A DNA stretch of 64,000 nt from Flavobacteriales bacterium (GTDB lineage Bacteria > Bacteroidota > Bacteroidia > Flavobacteriales_D > Parvicellaceae). The notes beneath the pieces were generated by a model. It ran no database searches, had not been told where the DNA came from, and saw nothing but the letters and a program-made list of their open reading frames with translations. Made by a program: the position numbers and the translations under genes. Numbering within the stretch: position 1 is the stretch's first letter; each line of letters begins with the position of its first letter. Shown piece by piece: positions 8,786 to 18,994 of this stretch. Location: positions 17,949-81,948 of the forward strand of contig JAGYKU010000006.1 of assembly GCA_018401455.1 (NCBI GenBank), written 5' to 3'.

Positions 8786-9946
8786 ATGATTAAAATTATC
8801 ACTGTAATAGGCGCAAGACCTCAAATTATAAAGGCTGCAGGATTAAGCAGAGCTATAAAAGAAAATTTTGGTTCTCAAATACAAGAAATCATTGTACATA
8901 CAGGACAACACTATGATGAAAACATGTCGCAAGTGTTTTTTGATGAATTGGGAATTCCTCAACCTGACTATAATTTGAGCGTAGGCTCTGGAAAACACGG
9001 AGTACAAACTGCTAGAATGATAGAAGGTATTGAGGAAATTATAGAAAAAGAAAATCCCGATGCTATTGTGGTTTATGGAGACACCAATTCTACCTTGGCT
9101 GCTGGAGTTGCTGCATCCAAAATACATTTGCCGATTGTACATATTGAAGCAGGATTGAGGTCCTACAACAAAAAAATGCCTGAGGAGGTCAATCGAATTA
9201 TGTGCGACCATGTGAGTACACTTTTATTTTCGCCTACTAAAGCAGGTGTCGATAATCTAATCAAAGAAGGTTTTTCAACTGAAAACAAACCGCCTTATAA
9301 TATGGATAATCCAGGGGTTTTTCATTGTGGAGACATCATGTACGACAATAGTCTGTACTTTTCTGAATTAAGTGATGAACGTTCGTCTATTTTGGAACAA
9401 AATAATTTAGTTTCTAATGAATATGTACTTTCCACCATTCACAGAAACGACAATACAGATCAGTCAGAACGACTTTCGGGAATTTTTGAAGCTATTTTAG
9501 ATCTTATAGTAACATTTGACATTCCTTTTGTATTACCACTTCACCCAAGAACTGCTAAACTGCTAGAAGTAAATCTATCTAAAGATTTATATCATAAAGT
9601 TACCTCCGAAAAAAGACTGAAAATTATACCTCCAGTTTCATTTTTGGATATGATTGCTTTGGAGAAAAACGCCAAAATCATTGTTACAGATAGCGGAGGC
9701 GTTCAAAAAGAAGCTTTTTTCTTCAAAAAACCTTGTATTATTTTGCGTCCTGAAACTGAGTGGATAGAATTGGTATCGTGTGGCGCTGCTCAAATTGTGG
9801 GTTGGCATAAAGAAAAAATCAAAAAAGCTTTTACACAATATTTCGAAAACGAACATACTTCCTTCCCTACTCTATTTGGTGATGGAAAAGCAGGTGTTTT
9901 TATGTGTAAAAAAATGCTGGAGACATTTGAAAATTCTAAGTCTTAA
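8786..9946 (+). CDS. wecB: UDP-N-acetylglucosamine 2-epimerase (non-hydrolysing)
   Basis: Interconverts UDP-GlcNAc and UDP-ManNAc in the cytoplasm, supplying ManNAc for surface polysaccharide. The 386 residues match the family's usual length and show its motifs in order: GARPQIIKA at the front, HTGQHYDENMS, VYGDTNSTLA, HIEAGLRS, EVNRIMCDH, STIHRNDNTD with the conserved His, LHPRT and TDSGGVQKEAFFFKKPCIILRPETEW. No polysaccharide cluster surrounds it; it stands alone between the phosphatase gene and a small lipoprotein gene, with its own promoter. Confidence 0.93.
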   Translation: MIKIITVIGARPQIIKAAGLSRAIKENFGSQIQEIIVHTGQHYDENMSQVFFDELGIPQPDYNLSVGSGKHGVQTARMIEGIEEIIEKENPDAIVVYGDTNSTLAAGVAASKIHLPIVHIEAGLRSYNKKMPEEVNRIMCDHVSTLLFSPTKAGVDNLIKEGFSTENKPPYNMDNPGVFHCGDIMYDNSLYFSELSDERSSILEQNNLVSNEYVLSTIHRNDNTDQSERLSGIFEAILDLIVTFDIPFVLPLHPRTAKLLEVNLSKDLYHKVTSEKRLKIIPPVSFLDMIALEKNAKIIVTDSGGVQKEAFFFKKPCIILRPETEWIELVSCGAAQIVGWHKEKIKKAFTQYFENEHTSFPTLFGDGKAGVFMCKKMLETFENSKS

Positions 9947-10126
9947 TTCTTTTAAAACAAGATTAGGAATATTTTTTTTAGCAAAAAGTTTTGTATTTTG
10001 GTTCAAATTAACATTAAACAATGTCCATCACTTTCCCTTGCCCTATCAAGATAAATGAAATAAAAAAAAGAAAAGATAGAAAGTAGTAAAATGGCTTTGC
10101 CCCTGCATTTTTAATTATATACATAA

Positions 10127-10423
10127 ATGATGAAAAAAATAACAATTATTTTAACATTTCTTTATTTATTTTCAGGATGCTGTGATATTATCTGCGAAAG
10201 ACAAAAACATGCTGAAGATATTATTGAAAAAGTAGAAAGCTATAAATTAAAAACTGGCAAACTTCCTCAAAACATTAAAGAAATAGGAATGGATGACACT
10301 CAGATGCATCTTTCATTTTATGAAAAAATAAACGCTAATGAATATCAAATTTGGTATGGTCTTGATTTGGGAAATTCAATGATTTATAATTCTAAAACTA
10401 AGAAATGGAGATATTCAGGCTAA
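10127..10423 (+). CDS. small lipoprotein, unknown function
   Basis: A 98-residue protein with a lipoprotein signal ending in LFSGC. The mature part begins with 'CDIICERQKHAEDIIEKVESYKLKTGKLPQNIKEIG'-type sequence (given here only in outline): a helix followed by a 'G-x-LP' turn. That resembles the stretch after the pilin-like helix in pseudopilin-type small proteins, but there is no prepilin peptidase site. No family is recognised. It sits alone between wecB and clpC, with gaps of 180 and 216 bases in which I see no other gene. Confidence 0.55.
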   Translation: MMKKITIILTFLYLFSGCCDIICERQKHAEDIIEKVESYKLKTGKLPQNIKEIGMDDTQMHLSFYEKINANEYQIWYGLDLGNSMIYNSKTKKWRYSG

Positions 10424-10639
10424 CAATATTATAACTTTTTCCCAAAAATAAAACCAACCTTAATTTTCCTCAATCAATAGATACTAAAATAAATTAACCT
10501 CCTTTTCAGGCGACATTTCAAACAAAAATGTGTTTATAAATAGGATGTTCAAAAATATTTTTGATATAAATTCAAAATATCTTTGAATAATTACCAATTT
10601 TAGGGTAATTTTATACATTGAAAATTAACAATTAGAATT

Positions 10640-13216
10640 ATGGAAGCTAAATTTTCAGCAAGAGTAAAGGACGTAATCAGTTACAGTAGAGAGGAATCTC
10701 TTAGATTAGGTCACGATTACATAGGAGTGGAGCATTTGCTACTTGGACTCATTCGTGAAGGGGAAGGCATTGCTGTGAAAATTCTTATGGATGCTAAAAT
10801 AGATTTGAAAGAACTAAGAAAACAATTGGAAGCAAAACTTCCTCAAAGTAGTGGTAAGCATCTTAATAGTGGTAATATTCCATTGCTCAAACAAGCAGAA
10901 AAAGTATTAAAAATAACTTACCTTGAGGCGAAGTTATTCAAAAGCAATATGATTGGTACAGAACATCTTCTACTTTCTATCTTGAAAGAAGAAGACAATG
11001 TGGCAACTCAATTATTAGAACAATTTAAAATAGATTACGATTACGTAAAAGAAGAATTAGAATCGATGATGGAACAAGGATATAAAGAGCCAAGAGCAGA
11101 GTTTCCCAACACGCCTTCTGACGATGAAGGTATGTCAGGTGGTAGTTTTGGCGGTGGAGGTGATGCAGGAATGCGCAAACCTTCGGATTCAAAATCAAAA
11201 ACGCCTGTATTAGATAATTTCGGTAGAGATTTGACCAAATATGCGGAAGAAGGGAAATTAGATCCAATCGTTGGAAGAGAAAAAGAAATAGAGCGTGTTT
11301 CTCAAATCTTGAGCAGAAGAAAGAAAAACAACCCTATATTAATTGGTGAACCAGGTGTGGGTAAATCTGCCATCGCTGAAGGTCTTGCCTTAAGAATTGT
11401 TCAAAGAAAAGTGAGCCGTGTACTTTTTAACAAAAGAGTCGTTTCGCTGGATTTGGCATCTTTGGTTGCTGGAACAAAATACAGAGGACAGTTTGAAGAA
11501 AGAATGAAAGCGGTAATGACTGAGTTGGAAAAATCTCCAGATATCATTCTTTTTATTGACGAAATTCACACTATTATTGGTGCGGGTGGCGCTTCTGGTT
11601 CTTTGGACGCTTCGAATATGTTCAAACCTGCTTTGGCAAGGGGCGAAATACAATGTGTAGGTGCAACTACACTTGATGAATACCGTCAGTACATCGAGAA
11701 AGATGGTGCTTTGGAAAGAAGATTCCAAAAGGTTTTGATTGAACCAACTTCTATAGATGAAACGATTACGATTCTTAATAACATCAAAGAAAAATACGAA
11801 AATCACCATAACGTAAGTTATACACAAGAAGCGATTGAAGCTTGTGTGAAATTGACTGAACGTTATCTTTCTGACAGACACTTACCAGATAAAGCGATTG
11901 ATGCTTTGGATGAAGTAGGTTCTAGAGTTCATATTTCTAACATCAATGTTCCTAAAATAATTTTAGAAATTGAAGGAAAAATTGAAGATATCAAAGAGGA
12001 AAAGAACAAAGTGGTGAGAAGCCAACAATATGAGGAAGCGGCAAGATTGAGAGATACGGAACGTAAACTCAACGAACAGTTGGAAAGCGAAAAATTAAAA
12101 TGGGAACAAGAAAGCAAATCGCATAAAATTACGGTTACTGAAGAAAATGTAGCAGAAGTTGTAGCGATGATGACTGGAATCCCAGTTTCAAGAATAGCAG
12201 AAAAAGAATCTGGAAAGTTGAAAAAAATGAACCAAGATTTACAAGGTTCTGTAATCGGTCAGGATGAAGCGATTTCTAAAGTAGTAAAAGCTATCCAAAG
12301 AAATAGAGCAGGCCTTAAAGACCCAAACAAACCTATTGGCTCATTTATTTTCTTAGGACCTACTGGTGTTGGTAAAACGCAGCTTTGTAAAGTTCTTTCA
12401 AGATATATGTTTGATTCTGAAGATGCTTTGATTCGTATCGATATGAGTGAATATATGGAGAAATTTGCGGTTTCTAGATTGATTGGAGCGCCTCCAGGAT
12501 ACGTAGGTTATGAAGAAGGTGGACAATTGACTGAAAAAGTAAGACGTAAACCATATTCAATCGTATTGCTTGATGAAATTGAAAAAGCGCATCCAGATGT
12601 GTTTAACTTATTGCTACAAGCTCTTGATGACGGTCAACTTACAGATAGTTTAGGTAGAAAAATCGACTTTAGAAATACAGTGATTATTATGACCTCTAAC
12701 ATTGGAGCTAGACAACTCTCTGATTTTGGAACTGGTGTTGGTTTTGGAACAAAAGCAAAAACTGAAAACAAAACTGAACTTCAAATGTCAGTAATTCAAG
12801 CCGCTTTGAAAAAAGCATTTGCACCTGAATTTTTGAATAGAATTGATGATATCATTATGTTCAACAGTCTTGAAAAAGAAGATATTTACAAAATTATTGA
12901 TATCGAATTAAAATCTTTATTCAATAGAATTGAAGAATTGGGATATGCAATAGAATTAACAAACGAAGCAAAAGATTTTGTTGCAGATAAAGGATTTGAC
13001 CCTAAATTTGGCGCAAGACCTTTAAAAAGAGCACTTCAAAAACAATTGGAAGATCCTTTGGCTGAAAGCATTATCAATTCTGAATTGCAAGAAGGAGATA
13101 AAATTCTTGTGAAATTGGACAAAGAAGCCAATGAATTGAAAATGGAAATCAAAAAAGGTAAAGGTCCTAAAAAGAAAAAGGACGAACCTAAAAGTGATGA
13201 GCCTAAAAATGATTAA
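10640..13216 (+). CDS. clpC: ATP-dependent Clp protease ATP-binding subunit ClpC
   Basis: A Hsp100 unfoldase that feeds proteins to ClpP in the cytoplasm. The 858 residues show two N-terminal Clp_N repeats ([21 protein letters not shown] and [10 protein letters not shown]), a Gly/Ser-rich linker near 160-180, a first AAA+ domain with Walker A GEPGVGKS at 236-243, a UVR-type coiled segment near 450-485 ([12 protein letters not shown]) that marks ClpC rather than ClpA or ClpB, and a second AAA+ domain with GPTGVGKT at 573-580. The C-terminus ends in a Lys/Glu/Asp-rich tail. A strong terminator follows. No clpP is in the window. Confidence 0.95.
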   Translation: MEAKFSARVKDVISYSREESLRLGHDYIGVEHLLLGLIREGEGIAVKILMDAKIDLKELRKQLEAKLPQSSGKHLNSGNIPLLKQAEKVLKITYLEAKLFKSNMIGTEHLLLSILKEEDNVATQLLEQFKIDYDYVKEELESMMEQGYKEPRAEFPNTPSDDEGMSGGSFGGGGDAGMRKPSDSKSKTPVLDNFGRDLTKYAEEGKLDPIVGREKEIERVSQILSRRKKNNPILIGEPGVGKSAIAEGLALRIVQRKVSRVLFNKRVVSLDLASLVAGTKYRGQFEERMKAVMTELEKSPDIILFIDEIHTIIGAGGASGSLDASNMFKPALARGEIQCVGATTLDEYRQYIEKDGALERRFQKVLIEPTSIDETITILNNIKEKYENHHNVSYTQEAIEACVKLTERYLSDRHLPDKAIDALDEVGSRVHISNINVPKIILEIEGKIEDIKEEKNKVVRSQQYEEAARLRDTERKLNEQLESEKLKWEQESKSHKITVTEENVAEVVAMMTGIPVSRIAEKESGKLKKMNQDLQGSVIGQDEAISKVVKAIQRNRAGLKDPNKPIGSFIFLGPTGVGKTQLCKVLSRYMFDSEDALIRIDMSEYMEKFAVSRLIGAPPGYVGYEEGGQLTEKVRRKPYSIVLLDEIEKAHPDVFNLLLQALDDGQLTDSLGRKIDFRNTVIIMTSNIGARQLSDFGTGVGFGTKAKTENKTELQMSVIQAALKKAFAPEFLNRIDDIIMFNSLEKEDIYKIIDIELKSLFNRIEELGYAIELTNEAKDFVADKGFDPKFGARPLKRALQKQLEDPLAESIINSELQEGDKILVKLDKEANELKMEIKKGKGPKKKKDEPKSDEPKND

Positions 13217-13241
13217 TATTCAATAACTATTTAATAAACTT

Positions 13242-13273
13242 AAGCCTACTCTTAATTGAGTGGGCTTTTTTTA
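13242..13273 (+). terminator. intrinsic terminator after clpC
   Basis: AAGCCTACTC pairs with GAGTGGGCTT (10 bp with one wobble) around a 6-base TTAATT loop and is followed by a T-run. It lies 25 bases after the clpC stop. The T-run overlaps a possible upstream start (13260) for the next gene, which argues for the ATG at 13278. Confidence 0.85.
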
Positions 13274-13277
13274 TAAC

Positions 13278-13541
13278 ATGAAAGATATACTTTTAATAAC
13301 ACCACCTTTTACCCAACTCAATACGCCCTATCCTGCTTCGGCTTATCTAAAAGGTTTTCTAAATACCAAAAGCATTACTGCATTTCAAATGGATTTGGGT
13401 ATAGAAGTTATTCTTTCCATTTTTTCTAAAAAAGGTTTGCAATCCATTTTTGAATTTGCACAACAGAAAGAACTTCATTTTGATGAAAATAGTGAACGAA
13501 TTTTTACTTTAAAAGATGCTTACATTCAAAACCATTGGTGA
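13278..13541 (+). CDS. N-terminal (B12-binding) part of a radical SAM protein, split by frameshift
   Basis: These 87 residues (MKDILLITPPFTQLNTPYPA...) are the start of a cobalamin-binding radical SAM protein: the 'ILLITPP...N.PYP...YL..FL' pattern is the front of the B12-binding Rossmann fold. The frame ends in ...DAYIQNHW-stop, while the frame starting at 13516 continues the protein (TIGDVIAFLQGQ). Removing one A from the AAAA run at 13528-13531 joins them as DAYIQ-TIGDVI. Either the gene is broken or one base was added in sequencing. ATG 13278 is chosen because the earlier start lies in the clpC terminator. Confidence 0.7.
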   Translation: MKDILLITPPFTQLNTPYPASAYLKGFLNTKSITAFQMDLGIEVILSIFSKKGLQSIFEFAQQKELHFDENSERIFTLKDAYIQNHW

Positions 13542-15447
13542 TGTTATTGCATTCTTACAAGGACAAAACAACAGTCTAGCGAGACAAATTTGTACGCACA
13601 ATTTTCTTCCCCAAGCATCACGTTTTGACCAATTAGAAATGTTGGAAGATTCCTTTGGCAAAATGGGTTTTCAAGACAAAGCCAAACATTTAGCTACACT
13701 ATACTTAGAAGATTTATCTGATTTTATCAAAGAAAATATTGATTCCAATTTTGGTTTTAGTAGGTATGCAGAAAGAATGGGAATGAGCGCCAATTCTTTC
13801 GATGAACTCTATGATTTTCTTAATGCTCCTCTAACCTATATTGACCAAATATCACTAGAAATTTTAAATCAAAAATTAGAAAATACTCAGCCAAAATTTG
13901 TTTGCCTTTCTGTGCCATTTCCCGGAAATCTATACAGTGCTTTTAGATGTGCTCAGTATATCAAATCAAAATTTCCAAACACAAAAGTGGCAATGGGAGG
14001 TGGGTTTGCCAATACCGAGCTAAGAAGCGTAAATGACACTAGAGTTTTCGAGTTTTTTGACTTTATTACTTTGGACGATGGTGAACTTCCCATAGAACTG
14101 TTACATCAACATATTTTGAAGGAAACTTTCGTTTTTAAAAGAACTTTTTTACTAGAAAACGAAAAAGTAGTTTACCACAACAATACTGAACTTTCTGACT
14201 ACAAACAAAAAGATGTTGGCACACCAGATTATAGCGATTTATTACTTGATAAATATATCTCCGTTATTGAAATTGCCAATCCTATGCATAGTCTTTGGAG
14301 CGATGGAAGATGGAATAAACTCACTATGGCGCACGGTTGTTATTGGGGAAAATGTACTTTCTGTGATGTAAGTTTGGATTACATAAAAGTATATGAACCC
14401 ATCGCTGCGAAAACTTTAGTGGATAGAATTGAAGAAATTATTAACCAAACTGGTGAAACAGGTTTCCATTTTGTAGATGAAGCTGCCCCACCCTCATTGA
14501 TGAAAGCTTTGGCTTTGGAAATCATTCAAAGAAAACTGACGATCACTTGGTGGACAAATATTCGATTTGAAAAGAATTTCACAAGAGATTTATGCCTTTT
14601 ACTCAAAGCCTCAGGATGTATTGCCGTTTCTGGAGGTTTGGAAGTTGCTTCTGATAGATTACTAGAATTAATTCAAAAAGGTGTTACTGTTGCCCAAGTA
14701 GCAAACGTAACGAAGAATTTTAAAGATGCAGGCATTATGGTGCATGCTTATTTGATGTATGGCTATCCTACACAAACCATTCAAGAAACGATTGATAGTT
14801 TAGAGATGGTTAGACAACTTTTCGAAATGGAAGTTTTACAATCTGGTTTTTGGCATCAGTTTGCTTTAACAACGCACAGTCCTGTAGGTCAAAACCCCAA
14901 AGATTATGGAATAATTCCTAAGTATGAAAAAATTTCATTTGCCAATAATGACATTCAGTTTGAAGACAAAACAGGAATAGATCACAATCAATTTAGTTTT
15001 GGATTAAAAAAATCTTTGTACAATTTCATGTATGGTATTGGTTTGGAAATGCCCCTTCAAGATTGGTTTGACTTTAAAATTCCCAAAACCAAGATACCTA
15101 AGAATTATATACAAAACGCCTTGAAAAAGGAATATGCGATGCCCAAACCATCTGCAATTATCTATTGGATTGGGGCTTTACCCACTTTTGAAAATTTTAA
15201 AAAAGGAAAAGAAAAATTGGTAAAAATCACCATTCACGAACTTTCACAGACTTATGAGTTGATGATAGATGCACTTTTAGGGCAATGGCTAGAACATATT
15301 TTACCTCAACTAACTATTTCTGCTCAAAACAAAGTAACTTTCAAAGAACTCAAAGAAAGTTTTGAAGAACATTTTGAAAATTTTGAAGGGTTTTATAAAA
15401 ATCCTATTTTTCAAAATCTAAATTCATCTGGACTTCTTATTTTGTGA
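13516..15447 (+). CDS. B12-binding domain-containing radical SAM protein (main part)
   Basis: This 643-residue reading frame holds the rest of the gene that begins at 13278; together they would give about 720 residues. It has the end of the B12-binding region (VCLSVPFPGNLYSAFRCAQYIK, VAMGGGFANTEL), then a radical SAM domain whose cluster motif is seen in 'HGCYWGKCTFCDVS' (Cys-x3-Cys-x2-Cys), 'FHFVDEAAPPSLM' and 'SGGLEVASDRLLELIQKGV'. A C-terminal extension of about 200 residues follows. The substrate is unknown. Its own ATG at 13516 lies inside the lost coding part, so initiation there is doubtful. The 3' end overlaps xerD by 24 bases, converging. Confidence 0.8.
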   Translation: MLTFKTIGDVIAFLQGQNNSLARQICTHNFLPQASRFDQLEMLEDSFGKMGFQDKAKHLATLYLEDLSDFIKENIDSNFGFSRYAERMGMSANSFDELYDFLNAPLTYIDQISLEILNQKLENTQPKFVCLSVPFPGNLYSAFRCAQYIKSKFPNTKVAMGGGFANTELRSVNDTRVFEFFDFITLDDGELPIELLHQHILKETFVFKRTFLLENEKVVYHNNTELSDYKQKDVGTPDYSDLLLDKYISVIEIANPMHSLWSDGRWNKLTMAHGCYWGKCTFCDVSLDYIKVYEPIAAKTLVDRIEEIINQTGETGFHFVDEAAPPSLMKALALEIIQRKLTITWWTNIRFEKNFTRDLCLLLKASGCIAVSGGLEVASDRLLELIQKGVTVAQVANVTKNFKDAGIMVHAYLMYGYPTQTIQETIDSLEMVRQLFEMEVLQSGFWHQFALTTHSPVGQNPKDYGIIPKYEKISFANNDIQFEDKTGIDHNQFSFGLKKSLYNFMYGIGLEMPLQDWFDFKIPKTKIPKNYIQNALKKEYAMPKPSAIIYWIGALPTFENFKKGKEKLVKITIHELSQTYELMIDALLGQWLEHILPQLTISAQNKVTFKELKESFEEHFENFEGFYKNPIFQNLNSSGLLIL

Positions 15448-16353
15448 TTGACTTAGTGGATGAAATTTATCCATCACAGATTTCAAGAATGTCTTATCTA
15501 GATGCGTATAAATTTCTGTTGTGGTAATGGATTCGTGCCCCAGCATATCTTGAACTGCTCTCAAGTCTGCTCCATTTTCTACCAAATGTGTGGCAAAAGA
15601 ATGTCTAAAAGTATGTGGTGAAATACTTTTTTTAAGTCCTATTTTAGTTGCTAAGTTTTTAATAATCGTAAAAATCATCACTCTTGTAAGTTGTTTACCT
15701 CTTCTATTTAGAAACACAAAATGTTCGTGCTTAACGTCAGCATTTATATGGACTCTTACTTCTTGGATATAAATTTTTAAATGTTTGGCAGCCATATCAC
15801 TAAATGGAACGATTCTTTGTTTATCCCCTTTTCCAATGACTCTTAAAAAGCCTTCTTCCCAAAAAATGTCTTGCAACGTGAGATTTACCAATTCACTTAC
15901 ACGCAAACCACTTCCATATAAAACTTCTAGAATTGCAACATTTCGTTCGCCTTCTGGTGTACTTCTATCAATCGCCTCCAGCAACCTTTCGATTTCTTCC
16001 ACGGAAAGTGTATCTGGAAGTTTTTTTGCTAACTTGGGTGTTTCCAATAATTCTGAAGGATTTATTTTAAGAATTTCTTCTTGAATCAAATATGAGAAAA
16101 ACGCTTTGATACCCGATATAATTCTTGCTTGAGAGCCAGCAGACAGTCCAATTTCGTGCAACCAAATGATAAACTGCTGTAAATCATCTAATTCAATTTC
16201 TGACAATTGTATAGAAGAAGGATGAATATGTTCGAAATACTGCGCTAATTTATAAACATCTTGCAAATAACTCTCAACAGAATTATCGGCTAAAGCTCGT
16301 TCTAACTGCAAATACGATTTAAAACCTTTTATATAACTATTCCATTGAGACAT
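15424..16353 (-). CDS. xerD: site-specific tyrosine recombinase XerD
   Basis: Resolves chromosome dimers at dif together with XerC. The 309 residues have the N-terminal SAM-like core-binding domain (YLQLERALADNSVESYLQDVYKL) and the catalytic domain with Arg151 in GSGLRVSEL, the Lys in GKGDKQR, HTFRHSFATHL with the His-x-x-Arg pair, GHESITTTEIYTH and the nucleophile Tyr282. A GTG ten codons upstream also opens the frame, but ATG 16351-16353 (MSQWNSYIKGFKSYL) matches the usual XerD start. No integrase-type neighbours or attachment repeats are present, so a housekeeping Xer role is the better reading. Confidence 0.9.
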   Translation of the reverse strand: MSQWNSYIKGFKSYLQLERALADNSVESYLQDVYKLAQYFEHIHPSSIQLSEIELDDLQQFIIWLHEIGLSAGSQARIISGIKAFFSYLIQEEILKINPSELLETPKLAKKLPDTLSVEEIERLLEAIDRSTPEGERNVAILEVLYGSGLRVSELVNLTLQDIFWEEGFLRVIGKGDKQRIVPFSDMAAKHLKIYIQEVRVHINADVKHEHFVFLNRRGKQLTRVMIFTIIKNLATKIGLKKSISPHTFRHSFATHLVENGADLRAVQDMLGHESITTTEIYTHLDKTFLKSVMDKFHPLSQSQNKKSR

Positions 16354-16538
16354 TAGACCATTTTTTTCATTGTAAAAATACACAAGTAATTTGAATTATT
16401 AAAACTTACGTTCACCCTTTAAATTTATCAGTCAACCCTAAAATTTAATTAAAGTACCAAAAAATTATAATGACATAAAATATAATTTCTACATTAGAGC
16501 ACTATTTTAATTCTAAAACTAATTTTAATTAAACAATT

Positions 16539-16997
16539 ATGGAAGTTAATTACGAAAAAATCAAACCTATCATTGTGAGCGAAACACTTGAGGGAACTCA
16601 AATGAAAGTAAAATTCAAAGCTCAAGGTCAAGATGACGCTATCGAATCAGTAGGAATGATGATTGCCGACCAAGAACAAATGATGAAGGGGATGAAAAAA
16701 ACTGTAGTAAAATCAGCTGCTACTAACATTGTTTTTGCTACAATTAGCAGATTTACTAGATCTTTATTTGGAGGTATTGGAGGCTATGCAGCAGGGAGTG
16801 CAGTAGACGCTGCTGGAGGAATGGCAGCAAGTAAAGTTGCTGACCCTAACAAAATGATGCAGGTAGAAGACACACCTGAAAATAGACAAAAGGCAGTACT
16901 TATTGCTTTTCAATCTGTTAGTAGTTTGTATGAATGGGATGCAACTGCCAATATTTGGAAGTTCAAAGCTCCTGAAATTCCAAAGACAGAAGGATAA
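16539..16997 (+). CDS. conserved hypothetical protein with glycine-rich membrane-like segment
   Basis: A 152-residue protein without a signal peptide. The first half is soluble-looking (KIKPIIVSETLEGTQMKVKFKAQGQDDA) with a Met-rich helix (MMIADQEQMMKGMKK). A small-residue segment follows (SLFGGIGGYAAGSAVDAAGGMAASKVA), which could be a glycine-zipper hairpin in a membrane. The end is acidic and aromatic (SVSSLYEWDATANIWKF). I do not recognise a named family. It has its own AT-rich leader and is closed by a strong shared terminator, so it is a single-gene unit. Confidence 0.6.
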   Translation: MEVNYEKIKPIIVSETLEGTQMKVKFKAQGQDDAIESVGMMIADQEQMMKGMKKTVVKSAATNIVFATISRFTRSLFGGIGGYAAGSAVDAAGGMAASKVADPNKMMQVEDTPENRQKAVLIAFQSVSSLYEWDATANIWKFKAPEIPKTEG

Positions 16998-17004
16998 ATA
17001 TTTT

Positions 17005-17040
17005 AAAGGCTTTCTTTAGTTAAAGAAAGCCTTTTGTTTT
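17005..17040. terminator. bidirectional terminator between convergent genes
   Basis: A perfect 14-bp inverted repeat (AAAGGCTTTCTTTA and its complement, 17005-17018 and 17021-17034) with a 2-base spacer. It has a T-rich end on the plus strand and an A-rich start (T-run on the minus strand), so it can stop both the 16539 gene and the symporter gene. Confidence 0.85.
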
Positions 17041-18833
17041 TAAAACATTTTCTTTCTAAAAGCAAGAAGCGATGCAACGCATACTGTAAAAATTGAAGTA
17101 AAAATCCATGCAAGGTCAATTTCTGAATATAGAAAATAACCTGTTGCAAATAAGGCACTGTAAATACCTATGGTAGAAAGAAAAAAGCCTAAAATCTTGT
17201 ATTCAAAATTGTGAAATTTAGAAATCTGTACGTTTGAACTTTTAAAATCATCCACTAGATTTTGATCTGAAACAGTGTCTTCTATTTCCACACTAAAAAC
17301 AGTTGATTCAAACTGATCAATAACCTCTTTTTTTGTAGGGCTTGTCAACAATGAAACTAGCACCCAACATATTGTTGTAAATGTTATTCCAAAAAGCATT
17401 TGAAATGTTTTTGACAACGGTGCATCTGGATTTTGCTGATTGTAAACTAAAAATATTATTGCCAATAGAAACGACACTCCCATAGCAGTTATCTCACTGT
17501 ATGGATTGATGCGTTTCCAAAACCATCTTAGTATGAACAAAAGTCCTGTTCCTGCTCCAATTTGTAACATGATACCTAAAAATTCTGAAGCACTTTGCAA
17601 TACAAAAGAAAAAGCCCCTCCACAAATCATCAACAAAACAGTACTCCATCTTCCAATGCTAACCATTTCCTTTTCGGAAGCATCGTTTTTGATAAATCTT
17701 TTATATACATCATTGACCATATAAGATGAGCCCCAATTTAGTTGCGTACTAATTGTGCTCATAAACGCTGCAATCAATGAAGCCAACACTATTCCAATCA
17801 AACCTGCTGGTAACATTGTGAGCATTGCCGAATAAGCAGCGTCACCTTTGATTAGTTTTGGGTCAACATCAGAAAAAACTGCTTTGATAGATTCTAAATC
17901 TGGAAAGATGATTAAAGAAGCTAATGCTATCAAAATCCATGGCCAAGGACGAAGTGCATAATGTGCAAAATTGAAAAACAAAGTAGCATAAGTTGCATTT
18001 TTCTCATCTTTGGCTGCTAGCATTCTTTGCGCGATGTAACCACCGCCTCCTGGCTCTGCACCTGGATACCATGTACTCCACCACTGAACAGCAAAAGGAA
18101 TTATGATCAAAACCAACATCTTTTCAGAATTATTGGTATCAGGAAATATAGATAAGGTTTGAGTGTCTATCGAAGCAATTAAATTGTCTAGCCCGCCTAT
18201 TTCTGGCATATTCACGATATAATACGTTGCCCAAACAGAACCTATCATGGCCATGATAAATTGAAAAAAATCGGTAATCAAAACACCTTTTAATCCTCCC
18301 AACATGGAATATATCACTGTAACTCCGCCAGCTATCAACAAAAATGTTAACTGATCCATACCAAACATGATAGCTGCAATTTTTGCTCCTGCTAAACACA
18401 CAGCCGCCATAGTCACCACATTGAAGAAAAAACCTAGATAAATCGCTCTAAAACCTCTCAAAAAAGCCGCTGATTTTCCACTGTATCTTAATTCATAAAA
18501 TTCTAAATCGGTAGTTACACCAGATTTTCGCCAAAGTCTCGCATAAAAAAATACAGTAAGTGTTCCTGTAAGCAACATATACCACCAAGCCCAATTACCC
18601 GAAACACCTTCATCTCTAACCAATTCTGTTACCAATCCTGGTGTATCAGCTGCAAAAGTGGTGGCAACCATTGAAACTCCCAACAACCACCACGGCATTT
18701 TTCTTCCAGAAAGGAAAAAATCATCCGAACTGCTTGATGAAGATTTACTAACATAAACTCCAATGAAAATTGACAAAAGGAAAAAACCTCCTATGATGGA
18801 ATAATCTAAAGTTGAAAGTGCCGTTAAAGTCAT
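17040..18833 (-). CDS. sodium:solute symporter family transporter
   Basis: A 597-residue inner-membrane transporter of the SSS (SLC5-like) family with about 13-15 hydrophobic helices. It starts with the usual 'LDYSIIGGFFLLSIFIGVYVS' helix and 'DFFLSGRKMPWWLLGVSMVATTFAADTPGLV', which carries the sodium-site region. 'SMLGGLKGVLITDFFQFIMAMIG' and 'FMSTISTQLNWGSSYMVNDVYKRF' are further family landmarks. A soluble loop lies near 495-545. The substrate cannot be told from sequence; several flavobacterial homologues lie near sugar genes, but there is no such context here. It starts at ATG 18831-18833. Confidence 0.9.
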   Translation of the reverse strand: MTLTALSTLDYSIIGGFFLLSIFIGVYVSKSSSSSSDDFFLSGRKMPWWLLGVSMVATTFAADTPGLVTELVRDEGVSGNWAWWYMLLTGTLTVFFYARLWRKSGVTTDLEFYELRYSGKSAAFLRGFRAIYLGFFFNVVTMAAVCLAGAKIAAIMFGMDQLTFLLIAGGVTVIYSMLGGLKGVLITDFFQFIMAMIGSVWATYYIVNMPEIGGLDNLIASIDTQTLSIFPDTNNSEKMLVLIIIPFAVQWWSTWYPGAEPGGGGYIAQRMLAAKDEKNATYATLFFNFAHYALRPWPWILIALASLIIFPDLESIKAVFSDVDPKLIKGDAAYSAMLTMLPAGLIGIVLASLIAAFMSTISTQLNWGSSYMVNDVYKRFIKNDASEKEMVSIGRWSTVLLMICGGAFSFVLQSASEFLGIMLQIGAGTGLLFILRWFWKRINPYSEITAMGVSFLLAIIFLVYNQQNPDAPLSKTFQMLFGITFTTICWVLVSLLTSPTKKEVIDQFESTVFSVEIEDTVSDQNLVDDFKSSNVQISKFHNFEYKILGFFLSTIGIYSALFATGYFLYSEIDLAWIFTSIFTVCVASLLAFRKKMF

Positions 18834-18994
18834 AATACAGATACAAAGGTTATTTTCACAATCAAAAATACTTTGAATTATTGTGACTCCTACTTTTACT
18901 TTTGTAAGTCTTCAATACAATTTTGTTGAAAATAAGCGTTGGAAAAATATTTAAATAAGTAATTTACCAAATTAAATAAACAAAATCAGCGAAT

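Noticed and set aside
11390..11881. 163-codon minus-strand open frame inside clpC
   Set aside because: It is the antisense of a strongly conserved AAA+ gene, has an odd Phe/Arg/Ser-rich composition and no neighbours or start context.
13260..13277. Earlier in-frame start for the radical SAM fragment
   Set aside because: It lies within the hairpin and T-run of the clpC terminator; ATG 13278 fits the family start.
15424..16353. Tyrosine recombinase as a sign of an integrated element
   Set aside because: It matches housekeeping XerD, and no attachment repeats, tRNA or phage genes are beside it.
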